Notes under the pieces: model-generated
Seen by the model: only the letters and a program-made list of their open reading frames with translations
Databases searched by the model: none
What the model was told of the DNA's origin: nothing
In this document: one piece after another, positions 40,099-51,937 of the stretch
Layout of the letters: each line of letters starts with the position of its first letter
Position numbering within the stretch: the first letter of the stretch is position 1
Made by a program: the position numbers and the translations under genes
Assembly (NCBI GenBank): GCA_025267735.1
Contig: CM046299.1
Span: forward strand, 22,900,232 to 22,964,231
DNA length: 64,000 nucleotides
Direction: 5' to 3'
DNA from: Mactra quadrangularis
Lineage: Eukaryota; Mollusca; Bivalvia; Venerida; Mactridae

Positions 40099-40403
40099 TT
40101 AGCCGGATTTTTCAACGAAAAAAAATCGGCTGATAGTTTGGCGAAACACGGGCGGGCGGTCGGTTTGGCGGGCGGGCGGGCGGGCGGGCGGGCGGGCGTT
40201 CGTCCGGTGTCGTTAAGAATTGCTAAAAAGTTTTCAATTTAGCATATTTCTCTTCCATTTATTGTCAGATCTTTATGAATCTTCATACGATGATAACATA
40301 CCTTGTGATGAACAGAATTAGAAAGTAACCACAACTCTACCTGGCTTAATTATGGATTATTTCCCTTTGTATTTTTGCGTTAAAGTTTTTAAATCCGGCT
40401 TTA
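40099..40403 (+). mobile_element. Pearl-like element, one core unit, (GGGC)n microsatellite
   Basis: The order is a left hairpin (AGCCGGATTTTTCAACG ... TCGGCT), GTGAAACAC-like sequence, a GGGC tetranucleotide run, then one copy of the core unit (from about 40255). An AAATCCGGCTTTA at the end is inverted relative to the left TTAGCCGGATTT. This layout, a tetranucleotide microsatellite beside a core repeat, is that of the bivalve 'pearl' elements, regarded as Helitron-related non-autonomous elements. Confidence 0.65.
40151..40200 (+). repeat. (GGGC)n tetranucleotide microsatellite
   Basis: A run of GGGC/GGCG tetramers, interrupted by GGTCGGTTT near its left end, inside the pearl-like element. 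It is the most G+C-rich spot in the neighbourhood. Confidence 0.9.
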
Positions 40404-42277
40404 ATGTGGTTTCCACATTACATTGCTTGTTAAGCCATATCCTGACTTAGTCAGACTCAAACAAACATGAAAAGTACCACCAAACTTGAATTTTGTTCCG
40501 ACTCAAACCTATATGAGGAATCCACTGCTCTGGAGCGATCTCTCAATAGTTGCTCCATTGTCTTCTTTGTTGCAGCTTCTCAGCATCGGTTCCATTGTCT
40601 GTTCATAAAAACAAGATTGACTGTACTGTCGTATATTATAATATATATATAATGTCATAGCTTAGTTTTTATCATAAAATATCATAACATATACATCATG
40701 TACATTGTAATGATAGAATGAAACTGTCATAGTATATATGTTTCTATGAATGAAAATTATGACTTATTACAGGGTTAATCTAGATAATATTGTATAGTGT
40801 TCTAGTCTATTAAATCAATCATCTTGATTATCGGTCAAGTTACAATTTATGACGACTGGACGAGGAATCTTACTCTTGCTTTTATTTCTTCGACTTTTTC
40901 TTATTTCAGATCGAAGGGGTAGACTGGAATCGACTTGACTGATTTCTATAATTGATTTTAAAGGGGTATACAGGCAAATGACTGTGCCAAAAGTATAGAA
41001 CCAAGTTTAGTCTTTAAAACAGTATTAAGAACGTAAGAAATCACTTACTAATAATATTTGTCACTTATAACATTCAACTGAACGAATTAAAACATGTGGC
41101 ATACAAATTGTTGGAAACAAAAGTAGGATACTGAGGGAATCACCAAGTTATTTATAAATTTCTTATATGTTTTATTTTCTGAAATTAAACATTTTCATTG
41201 TTCGCTTCTTGTCTTTTCAACATTCTTAGGCGGTTAGGATATCTTTTTTAATAGAATTAGACTAATGTTGTACAATATCAAGCTCTAGTATCTTCTCATC
41301 AGTAAATGCATATTTTAACACTAATCTATTTTTAGCTAACCTGACCCACGTGGGTCTAGTTAGGAAACACCCCAAATATGAAGAGAAAATATAGAAATAG
41401 TTTGCCAAGTAGTATATCAGTTTGTCAGTTTCAATCACAATTATAAAAATATAATGCATAACCTGGAAAATTGGAACTGAAAATTTTGCCCACTAATCCC
41501 TTTAACACATGCAAAATTACTCCTAAGTTCCCTCATAAAGATGAAACATTTCGATGCTCTTAATAGCAGAGTGGTCTTCTAAAGGGGTAGGATTTTATGC
41601 ATAAAGTAAGCTGTTTTATTTTAAATAACCCTTTTTGAATTCTGTATGACAACTTGCTCTAAAATGTTTTATTAGAACACTGCTTAACTGCAACCAACTT
41701 GCTTCTATACAATTAAAGTAGTTTTAGAGAAGTTGGTATTTGGCTTCTATTAAAGAGCAGCTTTAAGAAATAATCCACAAATCAACCTCTATCATAGTCT
41801 TGTTTATTTTATAAGATCTTTTTATAATAAAGATATACATACATGATCATTTATACTAATTGAGAACACATAATGGTCATTTATTGTTCCCTTGGCCCCG
41901 TCTGAGGGAAATTTGAATTATAAAGAACCATAATGTCGGACCTTCTTAGAATTGATCAATATCAGTATGTTTACCATTCACTACGAATTTACAACTCATC
42001 TGGGTGTTATACTTAGTAATGGAGTCTTGGACTATATGAATAAAGGATAATATAAAATGTAATATAGTTTGATACGATATTGATGAAGAAAAAAATACAG
42101 TGTGTTTCCTTAAAACAGTCAATAAAATCACCAAGAGCTGTAATTTGTAAGAGTGTATTTGTAATGTAATGCACGGTGCTTTTTGTGGCTTTTCAAGAAT
42201 ACTCAGTCACTCAGTCGTTCTAACTTTAACTCACTGTCCCTTGGAAGACCTTGATCTCAGAATCCAATATTTCATCT
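40404..42277. other. No gene seen
   Basis: Holds the CACGTG palindrome at 41336 and otherwise A+T-rich unstructured sequence. Confidence 0.5.
41336..41363. repeat. 28-bp palindrome centred on CACGTG
   Basis: Its central 14 bases GACCCACGTGGGTC are perfectly self-complementary, and the outer arms CTAAC/GTTAG extend it to 28 with two mismatched pairs. It contains an E-box core. No adjacent gene is known. Confidence 0.8.
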
Positions 42278-42840
42278 TAGTACCGCGGTATATCCCTAGT
42301 ACCACAATATATCCCTACCACCCCGGTATATTCCTAGTATCGCGGTGTATACCTAGTACGGTGGTTTATTCCTAGTACCGCGGAATATCCCTAGTACCGC
42401 GGAATATCCCTAGTACCGCGGTATATCCCTAGTACCGCGGTATATCCCTAGTACCGCGGTATATTCCTAGTACCGCGGTATATCCCTAGTACCGCGGTAT
42501 AATCCTAGTACCGCGGTATATTCCTAGTACCGCGGTATATTCCTAGTACCGAGGTATATTCCTAGTACCGCGGTATATCCCTAGTACCGCGGTATATTCC
42601 TAGTACCATTGTAATACAATATACTATTTACCTTGGACTGCGGTATTTTCTGCATACCATGGTATTTCACTAACACCGCTGTATGTTCCTAATACCGCGG
42701 AATATTCTCCAAACATCAATATCTTCTTTATACCTCGATATTTTACAAATACCGCAGTATAACCCTAGTACCGCGGTATATCTTCCTTATAACGCGATAT
42801 CTTCTCGATACCGAGGTATCTCCTTAATGCCGCGATAAAT
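42278..42840 (+). repeat. 19-bp minisatellite containing the palindrome TACCGCGGTA
   Basis: The unit is TAGTACCGCGGTATATCCC, repeated about 17 times in register from 42278 to 42604. A degenerate tail of similar spacing runs to about 42840. Each unit has two CpGs and a perfect 10-bp palindrome. The minority bases (ATTCC versus ATCCC) alternate irregularly. The short plus-strand frame that enters it is an artefact. Confidence 0.95.
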
Positions 42841-43520
42841 GTTTTACTTGCAGTACCAAACCCTTAAATTTATGAAGACATTATTTACCAACACACAGAA
42901 AAATTAATAATTCTCTCTTCTAATGTTTAAAACATTCGTATTGAAAAGCAAGTACAAGTAGTTTCATGTTATTTTATGATATAAGCGACATCGTGCAAAC
43001 TTCGAAAGTACTCTCTAAGAAAGAGATTAACACCACCATGTTAAAACGTACAAACATCATTGAGTATAACAGGGTATATCTAGTTTTGTTAAGTTGAATT
43101 ATAATTACAACATTTTGTTCATGAAATAAGAATAATAATCACATTTAGATGCGTACAAATGGTGAACTTGTGTAAATGATGACTACGCAATCATTATTTC
43201 TATGTTTAGGACACCTGCATGTTTTCTTTCATCGTTTTTAACAACAACATGTGGGGGCGACTACGAACAGAAAACATGCTTCATTTTCATTCTTTAAAAC
43301 ATGTGAATCGAATTTTGCTACAATCAAGTGATTTGGGGATGTTGGATTTAATGTAGCAAGCACTTTTACATTGTACAAAGCTCTTTTGTGTAGCACTTTT
43401 CTAGAACTCATGTATTACCATTAGCAATATGAGTAGAACAGAACAGAACACTCAATTTATTCAGAAAAGTACATATTCATGAATACAAGTATAATTACAC
43501 ACATAATCAATATAGTAACG

Positions 43521-43752
43521 TAGCCGCGGCCGTGGCGTAGTGGTTATCATGTCTGACTTCAAATCCGGAGATCGCGGGTTCGAAACCCGGTCGCGGCAGG
43601 TCATACCCTATACACGAGTTGTCGGCCTCGTGGTAGGGTAAGTTAGTACTGGTGATAGGTAAGTGTCCAAGAAACCTATAGTAGGAAGAGCTGGCCGTCG
43701 TGTATATGACCTATATGTGTTGAATGTGACGTTAAAAAAACAAACAAAAAAA
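43521..43752 (+). mobile_element. tRNA-derived SINE, family B, with target-site duplication
   Basis: The head folds like a tRNA: a 7-bp acceptor stem (GCCGCGG with TCGCGGC, one G-T pair), a D-arm-like GGCGTAGTGGTTATC and a B box in GGGTTCGAAACCCG. A body with TAGTACTGGTGATAGG follows, then a tail GACGTTAAAAAAACAAAC. CAATATAGTAACG and CAATATGGTAACG (43508-43520, 43753-43765) flank it, 12 of 13 identical. Confidence 0.85.
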
Positions 43753-44138
43753 CAATATGGTAACGCATATGTCACTATATGTATGTAATACTCGTTATGT
43801 ATAAAAGGCCTATTTTAAAAACCTGCAGAACTTGGCCAAATGCAGAAAATCGACATACTTAATTGTAGAAATGACGTCATCATGTTCTTTTGTTAAATCG
43901 GACTAAAATGTCCTTTTTCCGTTGTTTGTGCATGACAATGAATACAAGGCTCGATTTTTATGAATGAAACGCGAACAGTTATCAAACCATTGGTAAATTA
44001 TTTTAACTCATTCTGTATGACGGCACTCAATGCAAGGGCATTCTATTCGATTGAGTCTGCAATACACCTACATTAGATTTTTATTCAATATAATTCGAAC
44101 CATAAAAAATAATAATACTACATCACGGGCGACTAACA

Positions 44139-44451
44139 GTAGCGTGTTCAATTACACTAAACGTTACAGAACGTTCCGTAACGATACATTCGGGACTCCT
44201 CGGCCATTTGCTGCGAATAATCTCGTACATATTTAGACGCTATTTTGAAACTACCGGTGTTGAAGTAAACAAAAATATGATCGTTTAGGCATTGAGTGAT
44301 GTTTCGTTTTTAATCCGTAAATTTTGAAAACATCACTCATTGCCTTAACGATCGCATATTTGTGTATTAGATTAGATTATCAATGGCCGAGGAGTTCCGA
44401 ATGTATCGTTATGTAACGTTCTGTAACGTTTAGTGAAATTGAACACGCTAC
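44139..44451. mobile_element. MITE with 70-bp inverted repeats (GTAGCGTGTTCAATT ends)
   Basis: Inverted repeats of about 70 bp (44139-44209 and 44381-44451) differ at only a handful of positions and end in CTCCTCGGCCATT. A second inverted repeat lies inside (around GATCGTTTAGGCA and its partner near TGCCTTAACGATC). I see no convincing target duplication. The short plus-strand frame at 44030 runs into it and is not a gene. Confidence 0.7.
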
Positions 44452-47400
44452 AGATACTAAAACATGTTATTTGTTCGATGACAAACTGTTTTTAAGGTTG
44501 ACTACAGGAGAATATAGACTTGATACCTGCGAAGTAAGCTGATTACAGTTTATTACTGCAGTCACTCAGATATTTTACAGATAGTATTTAAAGTTTTCAT
44601 GATGTCAGATATTTCCGTTCCAACGCCGTTAGAATTAGTTCGTTTATTAAAAAAAAAACAGTTCACAGTTCGTATTTTGGTCATGTATGCTTGTATACTG
44701 TTGTAAAACAGTTGTAAAGTCACATAACAATATACATGTAATCTGTTCGTCATCTCAAAGAACAAAATCTAATTAGTCTATTTTGACATTAATTAGACCC
44801 ATGAGTTTTTTTTATATATTGTCAAAGAATAAAGATATTTTTATCGCGTGAACATCAGATCTTTAGTTGTACCGTATTAAATGTTTAACACTATCATTGA
44901 AATAACTAATAGCATTAAAGCAACGAGCTCAAAGGTTTTAGTTTTTTTTTGACAATTTAATACTAGGTCAGAGTCTGTAAATGTGCTGAAAATGAATTTC
45001 TATCATTTTTCCACAAACTTTCCTATAGGTTATGAACAATACATAATAATATACATGTATATAATTATATTATTATTTTAACAAAAACAAAAAACGCATC
45101 ATCTTAAACATTACTAACTGGGTAAGAATTTATTCTTAAAATCATCATAATTTTTATTTTTATGTGTATGTACACGTATGCCAATTTGCAATAAAAATGT
45201 CATTATGCGAACACAGCACTACTTCTTTCAAAATGTTTCGTTATATCTTAGATTGTTTTGGAACAGTTGGTATTAAATTTGCACACTATGAACGAACTGC
45301 TTTAATACTCGAAGATGGCATCTTGGATCTGATTAAGATGTCTTGTCTAATTAACTAATATACCCCCTGTATCTCAGTGACAGCACTAACAATTACATCA
45401 AAACGTTCGTATGGCCTTTATAGGATCTTCAAATGCTAACCGTCAAGTTTTTATCGACGATTTTGACCACAATGGACCACGTTGGTCAGTCTTTCTAAGT
45501 ACCTGTCACGAAATGAAAAACACACATATTGATGATAAAGGACAAGAGGTTACCATAAGGTTCACCCCTTAATAATATTGTATACACTTTTTGACGCGTT
45601 TTAGCGACCCGCTCCTTAAACAACAGCCACCGTCCTGACTTTAAACAGACTGTTTTAAAGAACAACTCGATGAATTTTACTTCAAGTGACTTTTGTTGCT
45701 AGGGTTTAAAGGGGCGATCCTCATCGCCAAAATAATCTGCATCAATTTGATCATAAATGCAAATGAATCAAAATGACGTAACAATATGTTTCTGGTTTTA
45801 ACAAGTACGAGCACTTTAGGCATTATCGCATGGAAAGGTTTTGTCTAAAATCTCATTTGAGGATGAAAATTGGCAACAACTGTGGAGTTACCCATTTTAC
45901 ATAGCCTAAGTGTCGCTATGGTAACAAGGACATGGTACCAATTGACTATTTATGTATAACAATTAAAATGGCTATTTGGGCAATTTTCGTTTCCTTTAAT
46001 ATTGTAGTGATAAAATAATTATGAACATCTACAAATTGTCCATCCGCGTAAAGCCATAAATCTGACCACTTTGACCACAAAGTCAAAAAGAGTTAACTTA
46101 CATATGAAAATATAAAGTAAAGTGCCCTATAGTCCTCAAGGTCCTATTATCGTCATTTGTAGTGTTTCACACTTTGGTAAATGATCCTTCAGAAAAAGGC
46201 ATTGACGTATAGCATGATATGATATTTATCATAGTATAAACAGTAGGCGATATGGAGTGACCTATTGGCTTGACCTCTCCAACCCTGCCTATATGTTTAG
46301 TGTTTATCGAAGTTTTATTAATCTATTAATCTGTAATAGCGAGGTATTAAATCACGATTTGTGAAAAATACCCCCATGTGGATTAAATTGTAACTCGGTG
46401 CCAAGCTTGTATACATTCAATTCTGACGACATTTGGTTGAGAGCAGCAACTTTGCCAAGAACAGAAACCGTCTATATATGGTATTTTTCTGTGTTAGATA
46501 AAACAGTTTTGTACTAAATTAAAACTATATTTCTCCTACTTATCAGCTCAGCCTAGATTAACATACTTGAAGTATTTAAGAATAACAAAGTCATTGAAAG
46601 ATTGACGAAATGTAAAGTTGAAGACCTATTACCTATTTTGGCAACAACTAGAACGATTAAAAGTCATTCACGTACTATTCACAAAACTGTTGATAGGAAC
46701 AAATAAAAAGTACGTGGACCCGTAGATGTCCTCGCTATAACACTCCTCAAAAAATGGGAAAATAAATTACAAACCTTCGTTGATTGTATATGATACTTAG
46801 AATAGTTGTCATTTTGGCGTAAGATCATTCTTTATTTCACTGATAGAGTTCAGAAATTATATTCTTCCAATAGTGACAAGTGAATCTATCATTTTCCGGT
46901 CACTGTTATTCAAATGAATTGATTTTAAATTTACACAAATTCATGAATGTCTGGATTTTATATTTTCAGTATTTTTTTTGTTACCTAAATTTTTACCTAT
47001 ACTTTTAACGCATTTCCTCAGTAAGCATGCAAAAAATGAATTGTCAGGTAGGGCATGATATTTTTCGCCCAATTTCAACATTTATTCAGCCATGTTGCGG
47101 CCGTAAGTAATCCCGTACAAAGATCTGTACAGGCCTAGATTTCCTGTCCCAAGCTACCTTGTACTTAGTACATACCCTTTCTAGGGTTGGCGACTTTTTA
47201 TCTTTGAACTAGAGGGGAGAATGACAGTTAAAAATATTTCAAACTCTACGAAGATGATTGATATAGTGAATACGTTGACAAAATAGAAAAGGGAAGTAAC
47301 TGCGTTTAAAGTTGAAAGCATGCAATACGTTGTTAATTCCCTTGAATGTATCTTAACATTGTTCTGAGCTGCATATAAAAATCTTACGATAATTTAAGAA

Positions 47401-47477
47401 TATAATATAGAAGGATTTACGACTAAAATCGGTCGTAAGACGCTTGATAAGACATGAATATTATTGGGTTTATAACG
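44452..47477. other. No gene seen
   Basis: Short frames only (44562 minus, 45164 plus), with no domain or repeat that I can define. Confidence 0.5.
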
Positions 47478-47552
47478 CGACCCTGGCGCAGTGGTAGAGC
47501 GCAGAATTTTTAAATTCAGAGGACCCGGGTTCGATTCCTTTATATTACCAGG
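47478..47552 (+). mobile_element. tRNA-like sequence, probably a SINE head
   Basis: GGCGCAGTGGTAGAGCGC and CCCGGGTTCGATTCC are good A- and B-box matches in tRNA spacing. The anticodon arm (GAATTTTTAAATTC) cannot form a normal 7-base loop and the acceptor ends do not pair, so a functional tRNA is unlikely. Confidence 0.55.
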
Positions 47553-47698
47553 TTAAAATTTATGTTTGACATAGATTATCCTCTATAAATAAAACATCGG
47601 TTTGGTGAAATATGTGATATATATAGGTATAAACATATATGTTTGCATCACCAAAGTTATTGTAAAGGCGACATACACCTATATATTCTGCCAATAAA

Positions 47699-48079
47699 AT
47701 GTTCTGTTCTGTTCTGTTCTGTTCTGTCTGTTCTGTTCTGTTCTGTTCTGTCTGTTATGTTCTGTCTGTTCTGTTCTGTCTGTTCTGTCTGTTCTGTTCT
47801 GTTCTGTCTGTTCTGTTCTGTTCTGTCTGTTCTGTTCTGTTCTGTTCTGTCTGTTCTGTTCTGTTCTGTTCTGTCTGTTCTGTTCTGTCTGTTCTGTTCT
47901 GTCTGTTCTGTTCTGTTCTGTTCTGTCTGTTCTGTTCTGTTCTGTCTGTTCTGTTCTGTTCTGTTCTGTTCTGTCTGTTCTGTTCTGTTCTGTTCTGTTC
48001 TGTTCTGTTCTGTTCTGTTCTGTTCTGTTCTGTCTGTTCTGTTCTGTTCTGTTCTGTCTGTTCTGTTCTGTTCTGTTCT
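47699..48079 (+). repeat. Pentamer array (TTCTG)n with TCTG interruptions
   Basis: Almost pure TTCTG pentamers broken at irregular intervals by a 4-base TCTG unit, about 380 bp. Open frames here encode only cycles of Cys, Ser, Val, Leu and Phe and are not genes. Confidence 0.95.
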
Positions 48080-48440
48080 AACCTATATAATTTTCAATCG
48101 TCGAAACAATGCTAACAGTGTTTCGAATTAAATGGTAAATGTTAGCATTCACTAAATGTTTAATCAATTCAGCAAAGAAATAAAACTAGAAAAAAGAAGC
48201 TAGCTCGTTTAATTTCATTACAAAGAACATGCATCAGAAATGTTAACTAATATGAACGCTGTACATGTAGTTCTAAATGGTATTTACGTCAACCTAAAAT
48301 TTACTCAATCAATAAGCTAGTCCCTTCATTCTGGCATTCGAAGCTCCTTGGTTATTCACTACAGATAACCTTTGACATATTTAGAATTACTTCCTTTGCG
48401 TCAAATGCTCAAACTTAATGCTTAAACCATCGTCGGTTAT

Positions 48441-48483
48441 CCCACGATACATTACTCCGCTATACTGCGTTATGTACCGTGGG
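48441..48483. repeat. Imperfect hairpin CCCACGATACAT ... ATGTACCGTGGG
   Basis: Twelve-base arms with one mismatch flank a 19-base loop. A perfect CATGAATAATTCATG palindrome lies just downstream (48510-48524). Could be a decayed MITE end. Confidence 0.5.
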
Positions 48484-48779
48484 CCATTTGGTTAGGAAAA
48501 TCTCGTAATCATGAATAATTCATGAAGCAGTTTCATTGGTTCCGCAAGGAAACCACTGCCGAAAACTAGCAAACGAAATTATACGCAACCAATTTTTGAA
48601 AATAAACATGTGCGATGGTATTGTTATTGAAGAGTATTTAATTTCAACACGCGATTTAATTTGATGAAGATTGGTCTCCCCTGCCTTGTGCATATTCATG
48701 AAAACGAGATTTTGCCAGTCAAATTGCGCACGGTACGTATGGAGTGTAACGGAACAAAGTACTGTGGTTGCCGACGGTG

Positions 48780-48848
48780 GCTTTAACCGGTGTTGAGGTA
48801 AACAAATCATAGGTCGTTTAGGCGACGGTTAATGTCTTGTTTTAGTCC
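48780..48848 (+). repeat. Segment shared with the interior of the 44139 MITE
   Basis: ACCGGTGTTGAGGTAAACAA, GGTCGTTTAGGC and CTTGTTTTAGTCC match 44253-44320 (ACCGGTGTTGAAGTAAACAA, GATCGTTTAGGC, TCGTTTTTAATCC). Terminal repeats are not recognisable here. Confidence 0.5.
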
Positions 48849-49655
48849 ATAGATATGAAACACACAATTTAATGAGTTCGCTAAACAATATTTAGTCACA
48901 AATACAACATAAAATCATTTTTTACAATGCCATGTGTGTTACGACTAGAACTATTTAACATAGCCTTATACGTGCTTTGCCTTTGCTTCGGCTTGCGTGT
49001 GAAGTAAAACCCCAATTTTCTTGGTGGGTCCCAAGAAACCTTCCGAAATTATTCATTCAATGAACAATCGAGGTGTTCCGAGTCTTAAATCTGGCTGTAA
49101 ATGACGATTCAATCACTATGTCTAAAGCTGTTATAATATAGAACCTGAAGTCTTCTAATTATGCATGTTAATATTTCCATGTAAGGAGATTGGTGAGAGA
49201 CGTCACTTCCGGTGTCGATTCGTATACAAATATACCAAAATTTGCCACCATACATATTGTATGCATTTTTTTGATATGACTATGTTTAAAAGCTCAAAGT
49301 CCGCCTCCTCACTTCTTAGGTGTTCCATTTACTTTTCAGTTTCTTACATTTTTTAAAATTTGTTTCTCGTTTTCATACATAACTTTTCCTACACAATACC
49401 ACCTATACCTTCATTGTCTTCTTTCTATTAGAAATAGATATTTTCTCCTTATTGATACATTATTACATGAAATTGATATGATTATTGAATTAAAATGTAT
49501 ATGTAAATAAACTTGAAAAAAATGAATGGGGTTAATTGAATCCCCATAAAACAGTTTGACACTACTATATGCGAATGGAAAGTTCAACTTAACATGTCAC
49601 TTGGATGAAAGGCACTTGATAAACTTAAGCAGAAAAATTGCAAACAGTTAAGTAG

Positions 49656-49661
49656 TTTAAT
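49656..49661 (-). promoter_or_regulatory. Possible polyadenylation signal (ATTAAA) of the lectin gene
   Basis: Read on the minus strand this is ATTAAA, about 43 bases after the lectin stop codon. It is the commonest variant of the AATAAA signal and is plausibly placed, but such hexamers are frequent in this A+T-rich DNA. Confidence 0.3.
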
Positions 49662-49703
49662 TAAAATGAGAACGACAGTTATTGTTTGTGGATTCTAAAT
49701 AAC

Positions 49704-50438
49704 TTATAGAATTTCTATCTCACAAGCAAATTGTCTGACTATGCCACACTGTTCATCACCATACCGATAGCCCGATCTTCTGTACTTCAGTGCACAATTA
49801 CACGGTTCTGACGGACAGAATGGTTGGCCCCAAATCCACTGAGCGTCGGTAAGACGACTCCCGTCTTCCCACGTCCATTTTCCTTCAACTTTAGTTAGAC
49901 CAATAAATAGAGTTCCAACCACGGCACTTAGATATGTGCGTAAAACATAATCAAACGCCGCGGCTTTAGCTTTAGAGGGAAGCAAAACTAATGTTGAGTT
50001 ACGATCACTGCAGTATTGGCGTGCCTTGTTTATGTTAGCTGTTACCGGCGATAAATGAAAACATAAATCTGACGTACGTACATGAACAAAACCATCATTT
50101 AATACGCATCTTGGATCTCCAAACAAATAATTATCCCAACCAGGCGTTGCATACCCATGCCTTTTTTCAAAAAATCCACTACTATGAAGTCGACATCGTC
50201 TCTCACTTTGATTATATCCAAATAATTTACATTCAGCCGTATTCTGACATGATAAAAAACAAAACACAATGTTATTAACATAAAAGTCTTGAATCAAAAA
50301 TACCCCAAAGATTTTGTCCTTCAGAATCAACCTACGGTAACCGACATTCTTCCAACGGCTCGATCCGCTTGCACTTGTCAACATGCCATGTAAAAGTATT
50401 AAGTGTAACAAAAAACCAAACTTTGCTGAGCCCATCAT
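49704..50438 (-). CDS. Secreted PAN/apple-like plus C-type lectin-like domain protein, single exon
   Basis: A 244-residue frame runs from ATG to TAA without an intron. Residues 1 to about 24 form a signal peptide: a Lys, then a Leu-rich core, then small residues (SASG). Residues about 27-110 look like a PAN/apple module, with Cys60, Cys64, Cys70 and Cys82 spaced as in that family. Residues about 111-244 form a long-form C-type lectin-like domain: paired N-terminal cysteines (111, 126), Cys143 and Cys239 for the long disulfide, Cys215 and Cys231 for the short one, FIGL (178-181) in place of WIGL, and a WTWEDGS stretch. The usual calcium/sugar motifs are not canonical: there is no EPN or QPD, and GDE replaces WND before Cys231. 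Sugar binding therefore cannot be predicted. The start is the first of two adjacent ATGs and leads directly into the signal peptide. No membrane anchor is visible. The likely role is extracellular recognition, which is inference. Absence of introns suggests a retrocopy or a compact lectin gene. Confidence 0.85.
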   Translation of the reverse strand: MMGSAKFGFLLHLILLHGMLTSASGSSRWKNVGYRRLILKDKIFGVFLIQDFYVNNIVFCFLSCQNTAECKLFGYNQSERRCRLHSSGFFEKRHGYATPGWDNYLFGDPRCVLNDGFVHVRTSDLCFHLSPVTANINKARQYCSDRNSTLVLLPSKAKAAAFDYVLRTYLSAVVGTLFIGLTKVEGKWTWEDGSRLTDAQWIWGQPFCPSEPCNCALKYRRSGYRYGDEQCGIVRQFACEIEIL

Positions 50439-51937
50439 TGTTGCTTTTAAACCTTACACCAAAAGTATAAAACGTGGTATTACAGACGAAACATACGAAG
50501 TGAATGCCAATAAGTGCCGTTGTCAAAGATAAAATATCACCGCGACGGATCTTTGCGGGGGGATAGGGGATATGCTTCGCTGAAAAAAACTTGAAAATTT
50601 TGCATTACAATAGTGTCGTATGTTACCTTAATGTACATAGAGGCACCAGCCTCGGTAGGCACCAACATTGCTACGCCACTGTCATTTATATAAAATATTA
50701 ACTATCAGACAAAGGAAAGAAATTGGCAGGTGGTTCATTATGTAATGGAATTTTAACATCTTTTGAAGTATATTCGTTTGTAATTAGTTATCAATCACTC
50801 GGAAATGATTGCTGTAGCACATATAATTAACCAGGTTAATAATATATGGAAAAAACAAGTTTCCTGATGCAAACGCATAATTACAATTATTTATGCACCA
50901 CGAGGCACGTAAGCTTATTAATGAGTAAAGATGGCGTATATAAAGACGCAATTAGGGTCTAATGCAATTGAAGTCTCACACATTTTTGGGGTGTTGCTTG
51001 CTGGTAGAAAATACATCAGTATTTAAGCAGAACTCAGTTGGTATCTTCAGGCCTTTGGAACACAGAGTGTGTTGATATTAGCGTATGGAAAGTTCGAGTC
51101 TATTATGTGGAAATTTTGAAGGAGAGTATAGAATGCATTCATAGAAGTTTAAAACCGGGTTTAATATTGGTTTAATGAACAATTGTACATGCAAATAGTC
51201 GGCACTACACTGACTCATTCAAATTTGTTTCTAAGCGAGGAATTACTTTAAAATGGCTCCAACATTTATTCAATTTAGAATAAAAGCATTAGATTTTATA
51301 CAACTTTTTGCGGGCTATTTAACTCCTTAAATCGAAGATATTATAGCATATTAACTTAAAAATTGGGATAACCGACAAGATTTTACAACACTAGTCAGAC
51401 CCGACCCTGCATAATTATATTTCATTTTTTATTTTGTAACAATGTTACCAAATTTATTATGCATATCTTTAAATGACTATTACTGGATGTCCCAGAAAAG
51501 TTCTAAGAAACGCATTTATTAAAGATTTTCTATAAATTAACCGATTAAGAAAATGGGAAAACAGAATTTTAAAAATAACAACATAATTACATAATTATAT
51601 TTATTCCTATGAGGTTATTACCAATCATTCATGTTATGATGAAAGAAATTCTTAACAAGTAATCACTTTAACCATATTTTTTAATATTTAGAAAGACAAT
51701 ATTTTGAAAAAGAAATTCTCAACAAAAATCTTATTCTGAGCACAGGCTATTATATATCATACTGACCATCCATTAAAAAACAATGTCCTTTTACAGTTTG
51801 CATTTTTTGTCAAAACTAAATACTCATGGTTTCTGTAAATTTACAGACTAAGTTATCAATCTATTTATAGATTATCTGCATTAACCATCTGTAAATCGAG
51901 TTATTTCTAAGAAGTCGCTGGTCAGACTAAAGCTACA
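50439..51937. other. Upstream region of the lectin gene
   Basis: No clear TATA box or other promoter element can be assigned. A perfect 16-bp palindrome, TCTGTAAATTTACAGA, lies at 51832-51847. Confidence 0.4.

Noticed and set aside
42278..42604. CRISPR-like array
   Set aside because: There are no spacers: the units are contiguous 19-bp repeats, and the DNA is eukaryotic.
43521..43600. Functional tRNA gene
   Set aside because: The cloverleaf is imperfect in the anticodon arm, and the sequence continues into a SINE body flanked by target duplications.
47643..48131. Plus-strand frames of 162 and 138 codons made of Cys/Ser/Val/Leu/Phe cycles
   Set aside because: Same cause: a TTCTG array with TCTG interruptions.
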